This document shows positions 52,900 through 60,595 of a DNA stretch of 64,000 bases, piece after piece. Position 1 is the stretch's first letter. Each line of letters starts with the position of its first letter. The stretch is from Arcanobacterium sp. (GTDB taxonomy: Bacteria > Actinomycetota > Actinomycetes > Actinomycetales > Actinomycetaceae), in contig JALFSN010000006.1 of assembly GCA_022778805.1 (NCBI GenBank), positions 1-64,000 on the forward strand. The letters run 5' to 3'. The notes under the pieces are model-generated. The model saw only the letters and a program-made list of their open reading frames with translations. It did no database searches and was not told the DNA's origin. A program made the translations under genes and the position numbers.

Positions 52900-54462
52900 A
52901 TGAGCGACAACATCATTCCCCCTAACGGCTTTGGCTTTAGCACGTCCGACAATTCGGATGACGACGGCTGGCAGGAAATGCTACGGGCAGTTTTCGGGGA
53001 TGCAACGGCCGACGATATCGCCGACGCCTTGAAATCTCAGGGAATTGATCCCCACGGGAACTTGGGAGGAGTGCTCAGTGGCAAAAACTTCACCCTGATT
53101 ACTCAGCAGATTCAAGATATGCTCGGTTCCGCCGGAGATGGGCCAGTGAACTGGAAGATGGCCGAACAAGTGGCTCGCGAGACCATCACGAGCAAATATA
53201 TGGATCGCCTCAGCTCTCACGAGGGCGATGACGCCCGCACTGCACTGCGCACTGCTTCACTGTGGCTTGACGTCGCCACCGGATTTGATCCAGCACGCGG
53301 CCCCAGTATGGCCTGGTCGCGTCTCGATTTCGTAGCTCACGCTCTGCCGACGTTCCGCAAACTGCTAGAGCCCGTCGGTGCGAATATCTCGCGTGCCTTT
53401 CACGATTCGTTCACCACACAGTTGGAACACTTGCCCGAACACATGCGCGGGATGTTTGGCCACCCTGCCCGCTTTATCGGAAAAATCACCAGCACGATGA
53501 TCGGGGTGCAGTATGGCTCTGCACTGGCAGAATTGGCGGCGCACTCGTTTGGCACCTCCGATGCAGGCTTGCCGCTCATGGAAGGATCCAGCTGTGCGCT
53601 CGTCCCTTCCAACGTGGCCGAGTTTTCCGAGGGACTCCATGCAGAGAAGGGCGAAGCGCTCCTCTATGTGGCCGGACGGGAGAATGCGACCTCACGGCTT
53701 TACTCACGCGTGCCTTGGCTGCGCTCGCGCATCCTCGATACCGTGAGCGCTTTCGCCGCTCATATCGCCATTGATACGGACGCCATTGAAGAGCAACTGC
53801 GCTCATCCTTGCAGAGCCAAGAAGCCATTACTCAGCTCGATCTATCTAGTATCTTTACACTGGAACTCACGGAGTATCAGCAGGAGCTGCTGGCGCGTCT
53901 CGAACTATTGCTCTCGCTGGTAGAGGGGTGGGTATCGCACATCACGTCGGCCGCCGTCGCTCCCCATTTGCCAAACGCCGTAGCTCTGCGGGAAATGCTG
54001 CTGCGCCGCTACGCTACCGACAATCCCGCTAAAGCAGTGTGGGAGGGGCAGCTCGGCATGCAGCTCACCCCACGTTCACTGCGCGAGGCCATTGCTTTCT
54101 GGGATATGGCTACCACGCGGCTCGGAATTGAAGGCCGCGATGCGCTCTGGGCACATCCAGATTTGCTTCCCACAGCGGAAGATCTCAAACGTCCCGAGCA
54201 ATTTTTCACGGCGAAAGAGCCGAGTGCTATCGAAGCGGAGCTGGATTCCTTCCTTGAAGATCTCCTCTCGCAAGCTGACGATGATGCAGCAGACGCAGAC
54301 GACGCCCACGACACTGACTCAGATGCCAGCAAGGCAGCTGATACTCCCCGCGCAGCAGAAGCAACAGATCACCCTGAGAACGCCAAGAGCAGCGCGGAGA
54401 GCGGCCGCGAGAGCAACGCAAACAGCGACGAAGCGAGCGGCGAAAACAACGACGACGAGTGA
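52900..54462 (+). CDS. DUF2342 (zinc-metalloprotease-like) protein
   Basis: A 520-residue actinobacterial protein matching the Rv3195 family: W-x-x-A-x-x-x-A-R, the segment G-P-S-M-A-W-S-R-L-D, G-V-Q-Y-G-S-A-L, V-P-W-L-R-S-R-I and L-L-S-L-V-E-G-W-V near the end. The place where relatives have an (H/R)ExxH-type motif reads R260-E-N-A-T264, so a zinc site is doubtful. The last 60 residues are acidic (Asp/Ala/Ser-rich) and probably disordered. AAGGAGGG lies 6 bp before ATG 52900; an earlier ATG is unsupported. It shares an upstream region with the PDZ protease. Confidence 0.85.
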   Translation: MSDNIIPPNGFGFSTSDNSDDDGWQEMLRAVFGDATADDIADALKSQGIDPHGNLGGVLSGKNFTLITQQIQDMLGSAGDGPVNWKMAEQVARETITSKYMDRLSSHEGDDARTALRTASLWLDVATGFDPARGPSMAWSRLDFVAHALPTFRKLLEPVGANISRAFHDSFTTQLEHLPEHMRGMFGHPARFIGKITSTMIGVQYGSALAELAAHSFGTSDAGLPLMEGSSCALVPSNVAEFSEGLHAEKGEALLYVAGRENATSRLYSRVPWLRSRILDTVSAFAAHIAIDTDAIEEQLRSSLQSQEAITQLDLSSIFTLELTEYQQELLARLELLLSLVEGWVSHITSAAVAPHLPNAVALREMLLRRYATDNPAKAVWEGQLGMQLTPRSLREAIAFWDMATTRLGIEGRDALWAHPDLLPTAEDLKRPEQFFTAKEPSAIEAELDSFLEDLLSQADDDAADADDAHDTDSDASKAADTPRAAEATDHPENAKSSAESGRESNANSDEASGENNDDE

Positions 54463-54630
54463 CGGCGAGGATAACGGCAGCCTCGCTACAACGAAAGAGC
54501 GACGGTTGCGCGGGCGGCGCAGATGCAACGCTTGACAGCGCAGTTTGCTTGGCAGCGCGCACCCCGCCGTGCAGCAATCTTCTACGTGACCAGTATTCTG
54601 CGTAGTTTCTGCACAGTTCGTGGCACACAG

Positions 54631-54672
54631 TTATCCACGGTTCATCTCATTTTTCCACAGCTGTGGAAAAAT
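54631..54672. promoter_or_regulatory. DnaA-box-like cluster with 24-bp palindrome
   Basis: TTATCCACG (54631-54639) is followed by a perfect 24-bp palindrome (54649-54672) whose arms contain TTTTCCACA and TGTGGAAAA, both DnaA-box-like. The rest of 54463-54810 shows no gene. It lies about 140 bp upstream of the E1-like gene. Confidence 0.5.
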
Positions 54673-54810
54673 CTGCCGCCTGCAGTCGCCCTAGCCGTAC
54701 GATTGGAGCCAGCCTGGCACAGCTGACGCTGCCCAGCTGCACGGGTACGCGGCAAACAGCCGCCATGGCATCGGCAGCACATCAAAGTGAGGTGAATCTG
54801 CGCAAACGCC

Positions 54811-55989
54811 ATGCATATCAACGAAGGGCTGGGCGTTTTTTGGACGGCTATCGACCGCGCCCAAATCGGCCTTGATCCACGTACCGGAGCGGCACTCGAC
54901 AACTTTTCCGCTGCAGAAATTGAGCTCGTCGATGCGCTCACACAGCCCCACACAGACGTTGAATACTGGCAGCGTGCCCATGCACTCAAAATCCCGCGCT
55001 CTCGTGCACAGCAGATCGTGGCACTGCTCGACAGCGCCAACTTGCTGAGCACCGATCTTCCACATCTGCCCGATTGCGCCGCCTACTGGCGCGTTCACCA
55101 TGCCACCCCCACCCACAGAGCGGCGGCGCACGTCCACATTCCGGTGCTCGACAGCGTAGGCGTAGCTACTGCTATCTGCTGTGCGCGAGCAGGAATCGGA
55201 ACGATTACCACTGCAGATGCCACTATCGTTTCTCCTCGCGATCACAGTGCGCTCACTCGCCAACACCTCGGGATACGAAAGAACCTGGCACTCACCACTG
55301 CATTGCGAGAAGAGAATCCCGCTGTGCACACCATCTCCGGTTCACTCCCCACCATAGTGGTGCTGACGAACTCATACGGTATTGACCCTCAGGCTTCTGT
55401 GCCATATACCGCGCGGCACATCCCCGTATTACACGCATGGGTGGAAGAAGTGGACAGCTATCTCGGCCCGCTCACCATCGCTCATGAAACTCCCTGCGCC
55501 ACCTGCATCAATTTGCATCATATTGACGCCAATCCAGATTGGGCGGTGCTTGCCCCACAGGCCTTTGCCGCGCGCCCTATCGTTCCTGAAAGCAGCACCG
55601 TCGCATTGCTCGCCGCGCTCTGCACTCGGGAAGTCCTCACCGAGATTGACGGCTATGTCTCACCTTTACGCAAGTATATTTATCGTATTCCGCCCGCCCC
55701 TGAACCGGCTGAATTACTCACTATCTCTTTCCATCCGCGCTGTGGCTGCTCAGCAGACCGCGCACCGTCAGTTTCCGCTCCCGCAGCCACTGCTCCCAGC
55801 CCTATTTCAGTTCCAGACTCGCGCGGCACTGCCCAGTCCAGCACTGTCCGGCGCGGCTCCACTCAGCGCGGCTTTACTCAGAGCGGCACTGCTCAACCCC
55901 GCCCTACTCAAGGCGGTTTTACTCAGGGCACGCCGCGCAGCCCAGATGCCTATAGCTCAGACACCGATCCGGCGGGAGCGCACGACTGA
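54811..55989 (+). CDS. E1/ThiF-like protein without ATP site (Rv3196-like)
   Basis: A 392-residue protein. The first 100 residues resemble the winged-helix/peptide-clasp part of TOMM-type E1-like proteins; then V-P-V-L-D-S-V-G-V-A-T-A-I-C-C-A-R-A-G-I-G-T-I-T-T-A-D is the Rossmann start without the GxGxxG and Arg of true ThiF/E1 enzymes. Zinc-type cysteines occur as C-A-T-C and C-G-C (H-P-R-C-G-C-S). The last 70 residues are a Thr/Gln/Gly repeat tail. A gene like this stands between DUF2342 and uvrD2 in mycobacteria. No RiPP partner gene is visible; function unknown. ATG 54811 has no strong ribosome site. Confidence 0.7.
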   Translation: MHINEGLGVFWTAIDRAQIGLDPRTGAALDNFSAAEIELVDALTQPHTDVEYWQRAHALKIPRSRAQQIVALLDSANLLSTDLPHLPDCAAYWRVHHATPTHRAAAHVHIPVLDSVGVATAICCARAGIGTITTADATIVSPRDHSALTRQHLGIRKNLALTTALREENPAVHTISGSLPTIVVLTNSYGIDPQASVPYTARHIPVLHAWVEEVDSYLGPLTIAHETPCATCINLHHIDANPDWAVLAPQAFAARPIVPESSTVALLAALCTREVLTEIDGYVSPLRKYIYRIPPAPEPAELLTISFHPRCGCSADRAPSVSAPAATAPSPISVPDSRGTAQSSTVRRGSTQRGFTQSGTAQPRPTQGGFTQGTPRSPDAYSSDTDPAGAHD

Positions 55990-56158
55990 CTCACGAGCAG
56001 TGCGCGTCCATCTTCCATGCATCCCACATGCTCACATGCCCTATAACCATGTGAGCGATAGGTCCATGCCTTTTCCCACGATAAATATCTTCAGCGAGGA
56101 GCTTGCCGCATCTTTGCGGCATCTCCCGTGATGGCCAGCGGCTCGCTCATCCAACGGC

Positions 56159-58213
56159 TCAACTGGAGCGCACAATGTCTAAAACGTCTTCCCCATAGGC
56201 GCTCAGTTTCGTCTTTCCCACTCCTCGAATCTCGCCCAGCTGCACCAAAGTCTGCGGGTGTACCCGCGCTATCATTCGCAGCGTAGCATCATGGAAAATC
56301 ACGTATGCAGGCTTTCCGATGTCGTCCGCCACCTGCGCACGCCACTGCCGCAGCCGCTCAAAGAGAGCGAGAACTTCTGGGGATTCGTCTTGGAATTGGC
56401 GCTTGTCTGCAGCGCTCCGCCGACGCGTCTGAGTCGCTCGGGAATCCTCCCGCGGCCACAGATCGGAGAGGAAGCGTGAGGGTTTGCTCTGCGAGCGCGT
56501 TCCATAGGAGCGCGCATAGCTCAGGTAAAGCTGTGTGCGTGCACGCGTGATTCCCACGTAGAGCAGTCTGCGCTCCTCTGCTATTGCCTGCGGAGTCTGC
56601 GCATACGAGATAGGTATCAGCCCCTCAGCCAACCCAGCTAGAAAAACCACATCCCACTCAAGCCCTTTTGCCCCATGTAGTGATGAGAGCGTGACGGCGT
56701 TCGTGAGCGGCACGTTGTGCAACTGGGCTCGTTCTTCCAGCTCCGCCACAAACTGCCGTATCCCAGCATGACGTTTTTCCCACAGCTCCTCAGCCAGCAC
56801 TCTCAGCGCATCAAGTGATTCCCAACGCTCTCGGCTCGCCCCTCTAGCTGTAGGACCTTGAGGGCGCCAGCCCATATTGCGCAGCGCCGCTTCAACGATC
56901 TCCGGCAATGGGACAGAATCGGATCGCCCGCTTGCCACACCCCCATTCAGGCTGCCGTTTCCATCTCCGCCGCTCAGCCCACCACTCCGGCTAGGAGATT
57001 CTTCTCTGGCCTGTGCACGCAGCACCACCATTGCTTCGCGCACTTCTCGGCGTTTGAAAAAGCTCTCCTGCCCTTGCAAAACAAAAGCGATTCCGGCGTC
57101 ATCCAGCGCCCGTTCAAACTCAGCAGACTGCGCATTGGTGCGGTAGAGAATGGCGATATTGCTGAGTTTTTCCCCCTGAGCCGCCAATGCTTTGATTGCA
57201 GCGGCAATCTTTTCAGCTTCTTGCGAGCCGTGCGCATAGCTCGCAAACTCAACTTCTTTGCCTGAATCAGACATTGCCCGCAGCTGTATTGGCTGTACAC
57301 CGCTGCCCGATGCCAACACGGCATTGGCGAGCGCAATAATCTCCGGCGTTGAGCGATAGTTGCGCGCCAATATAATTTCTCGCGAACGCGGATGTATTTT
57401 CGTAAAATTCTCAAGATATTCTGAACGGGCGCCTGTGAAAGAGTAAATCGTCTGTGCGCTGTCTCCTACGACGCACAGATCGCGTCGGTCTCCCAGCCAC
57501 AATTGCAACAGCCGCTGCTGCATCGGGGAGACGTCCTGATACTCGTCCACGACGAAATACGAATATTGATCGCGGATATTGCGTGCGATATCTGGCCGGT
57601 CAATCATCATTCCGATGAGAATGAGAATAACATCTTCAAAATCAATGACGCCGCGCTCTGCCTTGATATCTTCATACGTATTTATCAGCTGCGCAATATC
57701 CTCAGGACTCTGGCCGGCCACATCTATTCTGCCAGCTTGCCGCGCTCTCACGGGATAGTCCTCCGCCGTCACGAGCGAAACTTTAGCCCATTCGATTTCG
57801 GCAGCGAGATCTCTCACAGCGGAAAGATCCGTCGGAATGCCCTGCTGAGCTGCTGCGGCTGCCACGAAAGCCGCTTTCGATTCCTTGATCTCCGGCACGC
57901 GCCCACCGATGGCGTTGGGCCAGAAATAGCGCAGCTGAGAGAGCGCAGCCGAGTGAAACGTGCGGGCCTGTACCCCGCGCACCCCTAAATCACGCAGACG
58001 CGAGCGCATTTCGCCTGCTGCTCTCGCCGTGAACGTGACGGCGAGGACGTTTTGCGGTCGTACGGCTCCTGTGCGCACGGCGTGAGCAATGCGATAGGTG
58101 ATAGCGCGCGTTTTGCCGGTTCCTGCTCCTGCTCGGACGCACACGAATCCTCGCACAGCTTCTGCTACGGCGCGCTGGTCGGGATCGAGCGCCGTCAGTA
58201 ATTCATCATCCAC
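56159..58213 (-). CDS. uvrD2: UvrD2-type superfamily I DNA helicase
   Basis: A 684-residue 3'-5' helicase: Walker A G-A-G-T-G-K-T (about 29), motif Ia V-T-F-T-A-R-A-A-G-E-M, motif II V-D-E-Y-Q-D-V-S, motif III V-V-G-D-S-A-Q-T-I-Y-S-F-T-G-A, motif IV N-Y-R-S-T, motif V L-S-S-L-H-G-A-K-G-L-E-W and motif VI V-G-I-T-R-A-R. A C-terminal HRDC domain (about 605-684) defines the UvrD2 clade. The linker that carries CxxC-14-CxxC in mycobacterial UvrD2 contains no cysteine here. A Gly/Ser-rich insert lies near 405-430. It is convergent with the E1-like gene. Confidence 0.92.
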   Translation of the reverse strand: MDDELLTALDPDQRAVAEAVRGFVCVRAGAGTGKTRAITYRIAHAVRTGAVRPQNVLAVTFTARAAGEMRSRLRDLGVRGVQARTFHSAALSQLRYFWPNAIGGRVPEIKESKAAFVAAAAAQQGIPTDLSAVRDLAAEIEWAKVSLVTAEDYPVRARQAGRIDVAGQSPEDIAQLINTYEDIKAERGVIDFEDVILILIGMMIDRPDIARNIRDQYSYFVVDEYQDVSPMQQRLLQLWLGDRRDLCVVGDSAQTIYSFTGARSEYLENFTKIHPRSREIILARNYRSTPEIIALANAVLASGSGVQPIQLRAMSDSGKEVEFASYAHGSQEAEKIAAAIKALAAQGEKLSNIAILYRTNAQSAEFERALDDAGIAFVLQGQESFFKRREVREAMVVLRAQAREESPSRSGGLSGGDGNGSLNGGVASGRSDSVPLPEIVEAALRNMGWRPQGPTARGASRERWESLDALRVLAEELWEKRHAGIRQFVAELEERAQLHNVPLTNAVTLSSLHGAKGLEWDVVFLAGLAEGLIPISYAQTPQAIAEERRLLYVGITRARTQLYLSYARSYGTRSQSKPSRFLSDLWPREDSRATQTRRRSAADKRQFQDESPEVLALFERLRQWRAQVADDIGKPAYVIFHDATLRMIARVHPQTLVQLGEIRGVGKTKLSAYGEDVLDIVRSS

Positions 58214-58423
58214 AGCTGTCCCTCCTCGCTCTCAGCGCACGGCTACTCTCTAGTGTAGGAGCCACCTCAGGGAAAAATGGCGAATTTTCTCTCGGCGCTA
58301 CTCGCCACGCCCGCACCGGCACCGATTTTGGCGCTGGTGCAAAGGGCACTGATGCCGCCGTGCAGAGCACGTACAGCAGCTCTCTTCGCACCAGCTCTCT
58401 TCACGCCGATTCTCTGCGGCACC

Positions 58424-59545
58424 TCACCGCCAGGTACGTGCCACCACCGACTGCCCGATCACCCGTGAACCGTTGTAGACCACGACTGATTGACCACGCG
58501 GTAGCCCACGTACCTCTTCGTGTAGATCGACGAACATGCGCTGTTCGCTGCCAACCCCATCGCCAGTAATTCTCACGGTGGCTGGCACCTCGCGCCCGTG
58601 AGCGCGCACTTGTACGGCGGCTTCCACGCCGTCACTTGGGTCAATTTCTGGCGCTAGCCACACTGGATTCTCACCCTCAATATGGTTCAGTGCCAGCGCC
58701 TCTTTGGGGCCTACCGTGATGACGTTGCTCTTCACATTCACGTCAAGGACGTAGCGCGGGCGCCCGTCAGCGGCCGGCACTGTGAGCCCCAAACCTTTAC
58801 GCTGACCAATGGTATAGCCGATTGCCCCTTGATGCTCTCCCAGCACGCGCCCCTCTTCATCGCGGATTTCCCCTGGCTGCGCACCCAAACGAGCGCGCAA
58901 AAAACCGAGGGTATCGCCGTCAGGAATAAAGCAGATATCGAACGACTCCGGCTTTGAGCTCACCGGCAAGCCGCGTCGAGCTGCCTCTTCTCGCACGGCT
59001 TCCTTAGAAGGAATCCCTCCCAGGGGGAAGAGGGCACGTGCGAGCATATCGTTGCCAATCGCGCTGAGCACATAGCTTTGATCTTTGTCTCGGTATGCTG
59101 CCCGATGCAATTCCACCTGCTCGTCGCCCGCTCCCGCATGCGGCAGAAGCTGCGCATAGTGGCCAGTGGCAACGGCGTCAAAACCGTGCTCTAAAGCGTA
59201 TTGTTGCAACACTGCGAACTTCACGTGTTCGTTGCAAAACACACATGGATTCGGGGTCTGCCCCGCAGCGTAACGATTCAAAAATTCCTGGATTACGATT
59301 GCAGAGAACTCTTCCGCATAATCCCACACGTGGAAATCGACGCCCAGCAGTTTGGCCACGCGGGCTGCATCGAGTTGGTCTTGCGGATTGCCACACCCGC
59401 GAATCGGCCCCGTTGGCACGTCCGTCGATGCGAGATTCGCATGGAGAGCGAGATAGACACCCGTCACCTCATGCCCCGCTTCCACTGCCCGAGCCGTCGC
59501 CACGGAGGAGTCCACTCCCCCACTCATCGCTGCAAGAATCTTCAT
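58424..59545 (-). CDS. mnmA: tRNA-specific 2-thiouridylase
   Basis: Makes 2-thiouridine at the wobble base of Lys, Glu and Gln tRNAs. The 373-residue protein has the PP-loop A-M-S-G-G-V-D-S-S-V-A (7-17), the catalytic Cys in N-P-C-V-F-C-N (about 105), the second Cys in S-F-D-I-C-F-I-P (about 205) and Y-T-I-G-Q-R-K-G-L in the beta-barrel part. Length is normal. It starts at ATG 59545 and lies upstream of uvrD2 on the same strand with 210 bp between. Confidence 0.95.
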   Translation of the reverse strand: MKILAAMSGGVDSSVATARAVEAGHEVTGVYLALHANLASTDVPTGPIRGCGNPQDQLDAARVAKLLGVDFHVWDYAEEFSAIVIQEFLNRYAAGQTPNPCVFCNEHVKFAVLQQYALEHGFDAVATGHYAQLLPHAGAGDEQVELHRAAYRDKDQSYVLSAIGNDMLARALFPLGGIPSKEAVREEAARRGLPVSSKPESFDICFIPDGDTLGFLRARLGAQPGEIRDEEGRVLGEHQGAIGYTIGQRKGLGLTVPAADGRPRYVLDVNVKSNVITVGPKEALALNHIEGENPVWLAPEIDPSDGVEAAVQVRAHGREVPATVRITGDGVGSEQRMFVDLHEEVRGLPRGQSVVVYNGSRVIGQSVVARTWR

Positions 59546-59778
59546 AGGGCATAGTCTAAGGAGCGAGGCTAGCTGCTTTCCAGCTCAGAGCGCCCCCAGA
59601 CCAATCTCGGCAATCCGGACGGCATCTCAACCATTTCGGATGGGGCTATTCGTGACAGTGGATCCTTACAGACTAGGCGTCGAGCCGTAGGAACTGGGCG
59701 CGGAAAGACAACTCGTGGAGAATACATTGAGGCAGCAAAGCGCTTCCAGATAATGCTCGTTCTACCCTCAAGTATTTA

Positions 59779-60033
59779 CTACAGAGCATCAATTAGATCA
59801 CGCAGCAACCCACTAGCTGTAGTGTGGCGAATTGCTGCTTCACGGGCAATTTTTTCGCGGCGCGCTGCGTCAAGCCGCAGCGTAAAAGGTCTGGCTTCAG
59901 CCCCCACGCTCACTGGCCGCCCAACTTTAGCCGCCCCCAGATGCCCGCCGGTATACCCCTCCTCTTGCGCACTCGCCCACCGCTCCAGATCGGCCTCACT
60001 ATAAGTAGTGCCATTTGCCGCCGTCCACGTCAT
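59779..60033 (-). CDS. ribbon-helix-helix antitoxin-like protein
   Basis: An 84-residue protein. The N-terminus (T-Y-S-E-A-D-L-E-R-W-A-x-x-x-E-x-G-Y) and the G-R-P-V-S-V-G-x-x-A-R-P-F-T-L-R-L-D segment followed by two helices match an antitoxin family common in actinobacteria, with the RHH at the C-terminal half. Its start overlaps the stop of a truncated toxin gene (ATGA), the normal order for this pair. The toxin being broken, it now stands as an orphan and may act as a plain repressor. Confidence 0.75.
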   Translation of the reverse strand: MTWTAANGTTYSEADLERWASAQEEGYTGGHLGAAKVGRPVSVGAEARPFTLRLDAARREKIAREAAIRHTTASGLLRDLIDAL

Positions 60034-60158
60034 TTCTCTAAACCTACTTCCTTAAGCGTCTTACGAGTGGCTCGCATTGCATGAAACACAAGCCATTCGC
60101 CACCCCTGTTTTCAATCACGACGTGTTTAATCAACCGCCCGCCAGCATATCTAACCCC
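60030..60158 (-). pseudogene. 3' remnant of the partner toxin gene
   Basis: The frame reads G-G-E-W-L-V-F-H-A-M-R-A-T-R-K-T-L-K-E-V-G-L, a typical C-terminus of the small toxin family whose decayed start is seen at 33460. A stop codon lies in frame immediately upstream (about 60159), so the N-terminal half is gone. At most 34 residues could be made from an inner TTG. Confidence 0.6.
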
Positions 60159-60193
60159 CTACCCACTGCACAGGATCAGTGCGACGCGGGCGC

Positions 60194-60234
60194 GAGTGGA
60201 TGGTGTGATTCCACGCCTCTCACACCATCCACTC
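60194..60234. terminator. strong hairpin in the intergenic region
   Basis: A perfect 14-bp stem (60194-60207 with 60221-60234), 13-nt loop. It lies upstream of the toxin remnant on one side and glgX on the other, so it may be left from a deleted gene. The rest of 60159-60560 is AT-rich near 60290-60370 and holds no gene. Confidence 0.5.
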
Positions 60235-60379
60235 TTGGATATCTGGATGCCAATCACTGACACGAGGATGCACGATCAGAACCATAAACCATCTATATTG
60301 TCTTAATTGTCTTACATAACATCACAATTATGTATTTCATAATTAGCTCGATAACAATCATTCTAAACAGTCACAGCTA

Positions 60380-60412
60380 CCTCCCCTCGGGGAGGAGCAA
60401 AGCTGTGGATAA
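60380..60412. promoter_or_regulatory. small palindrome and DnaA box
   Basis: CCTCCCC/GGGGAGG (60380-60395) is followed by TGTGGATAA (60404-60412), a perfect DnaA box on the minus strand, about 180 bp before glgX. Confidence 0.35.
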
Positions 60413-60560
60413 CGCAAACCAGCACGAGTGCAAACTATCGCCGCGAGAACTTGTCCGTTGATTACCCCGCAATGCAATTGCCCCTCATAATGCACTCCGC
60501 AATGCGTTCCGGAATGCGCTCTGCACTATGCTCTGCACTCCGAAACTCTCAGCCCGTAAC

Positions 60561-60595
60561 TTGAAAGAGTAAAAAAAGCTGCCAAAATAGAAAGG
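60561..60595 (+). promoter_or_regulatory. promoter of glgX, leaderless start
   Basis: TTGAAA (60561-60566), a 16-bp spacer and CAAAAT (60583-60588) form a good sigma-70-type promoter. The expected start of transcription falls on the GTG of glgX (60595), so the mRNA would have no leader. Confidence 0.55.

Noticed and set aside
54600-54680. Chromosomal replication origin
   Set aside because: Three DnaA-like boxes only, no AT-rich unwinding region, and none of dnaA, dnaN, gyrB or rpmH nearby.
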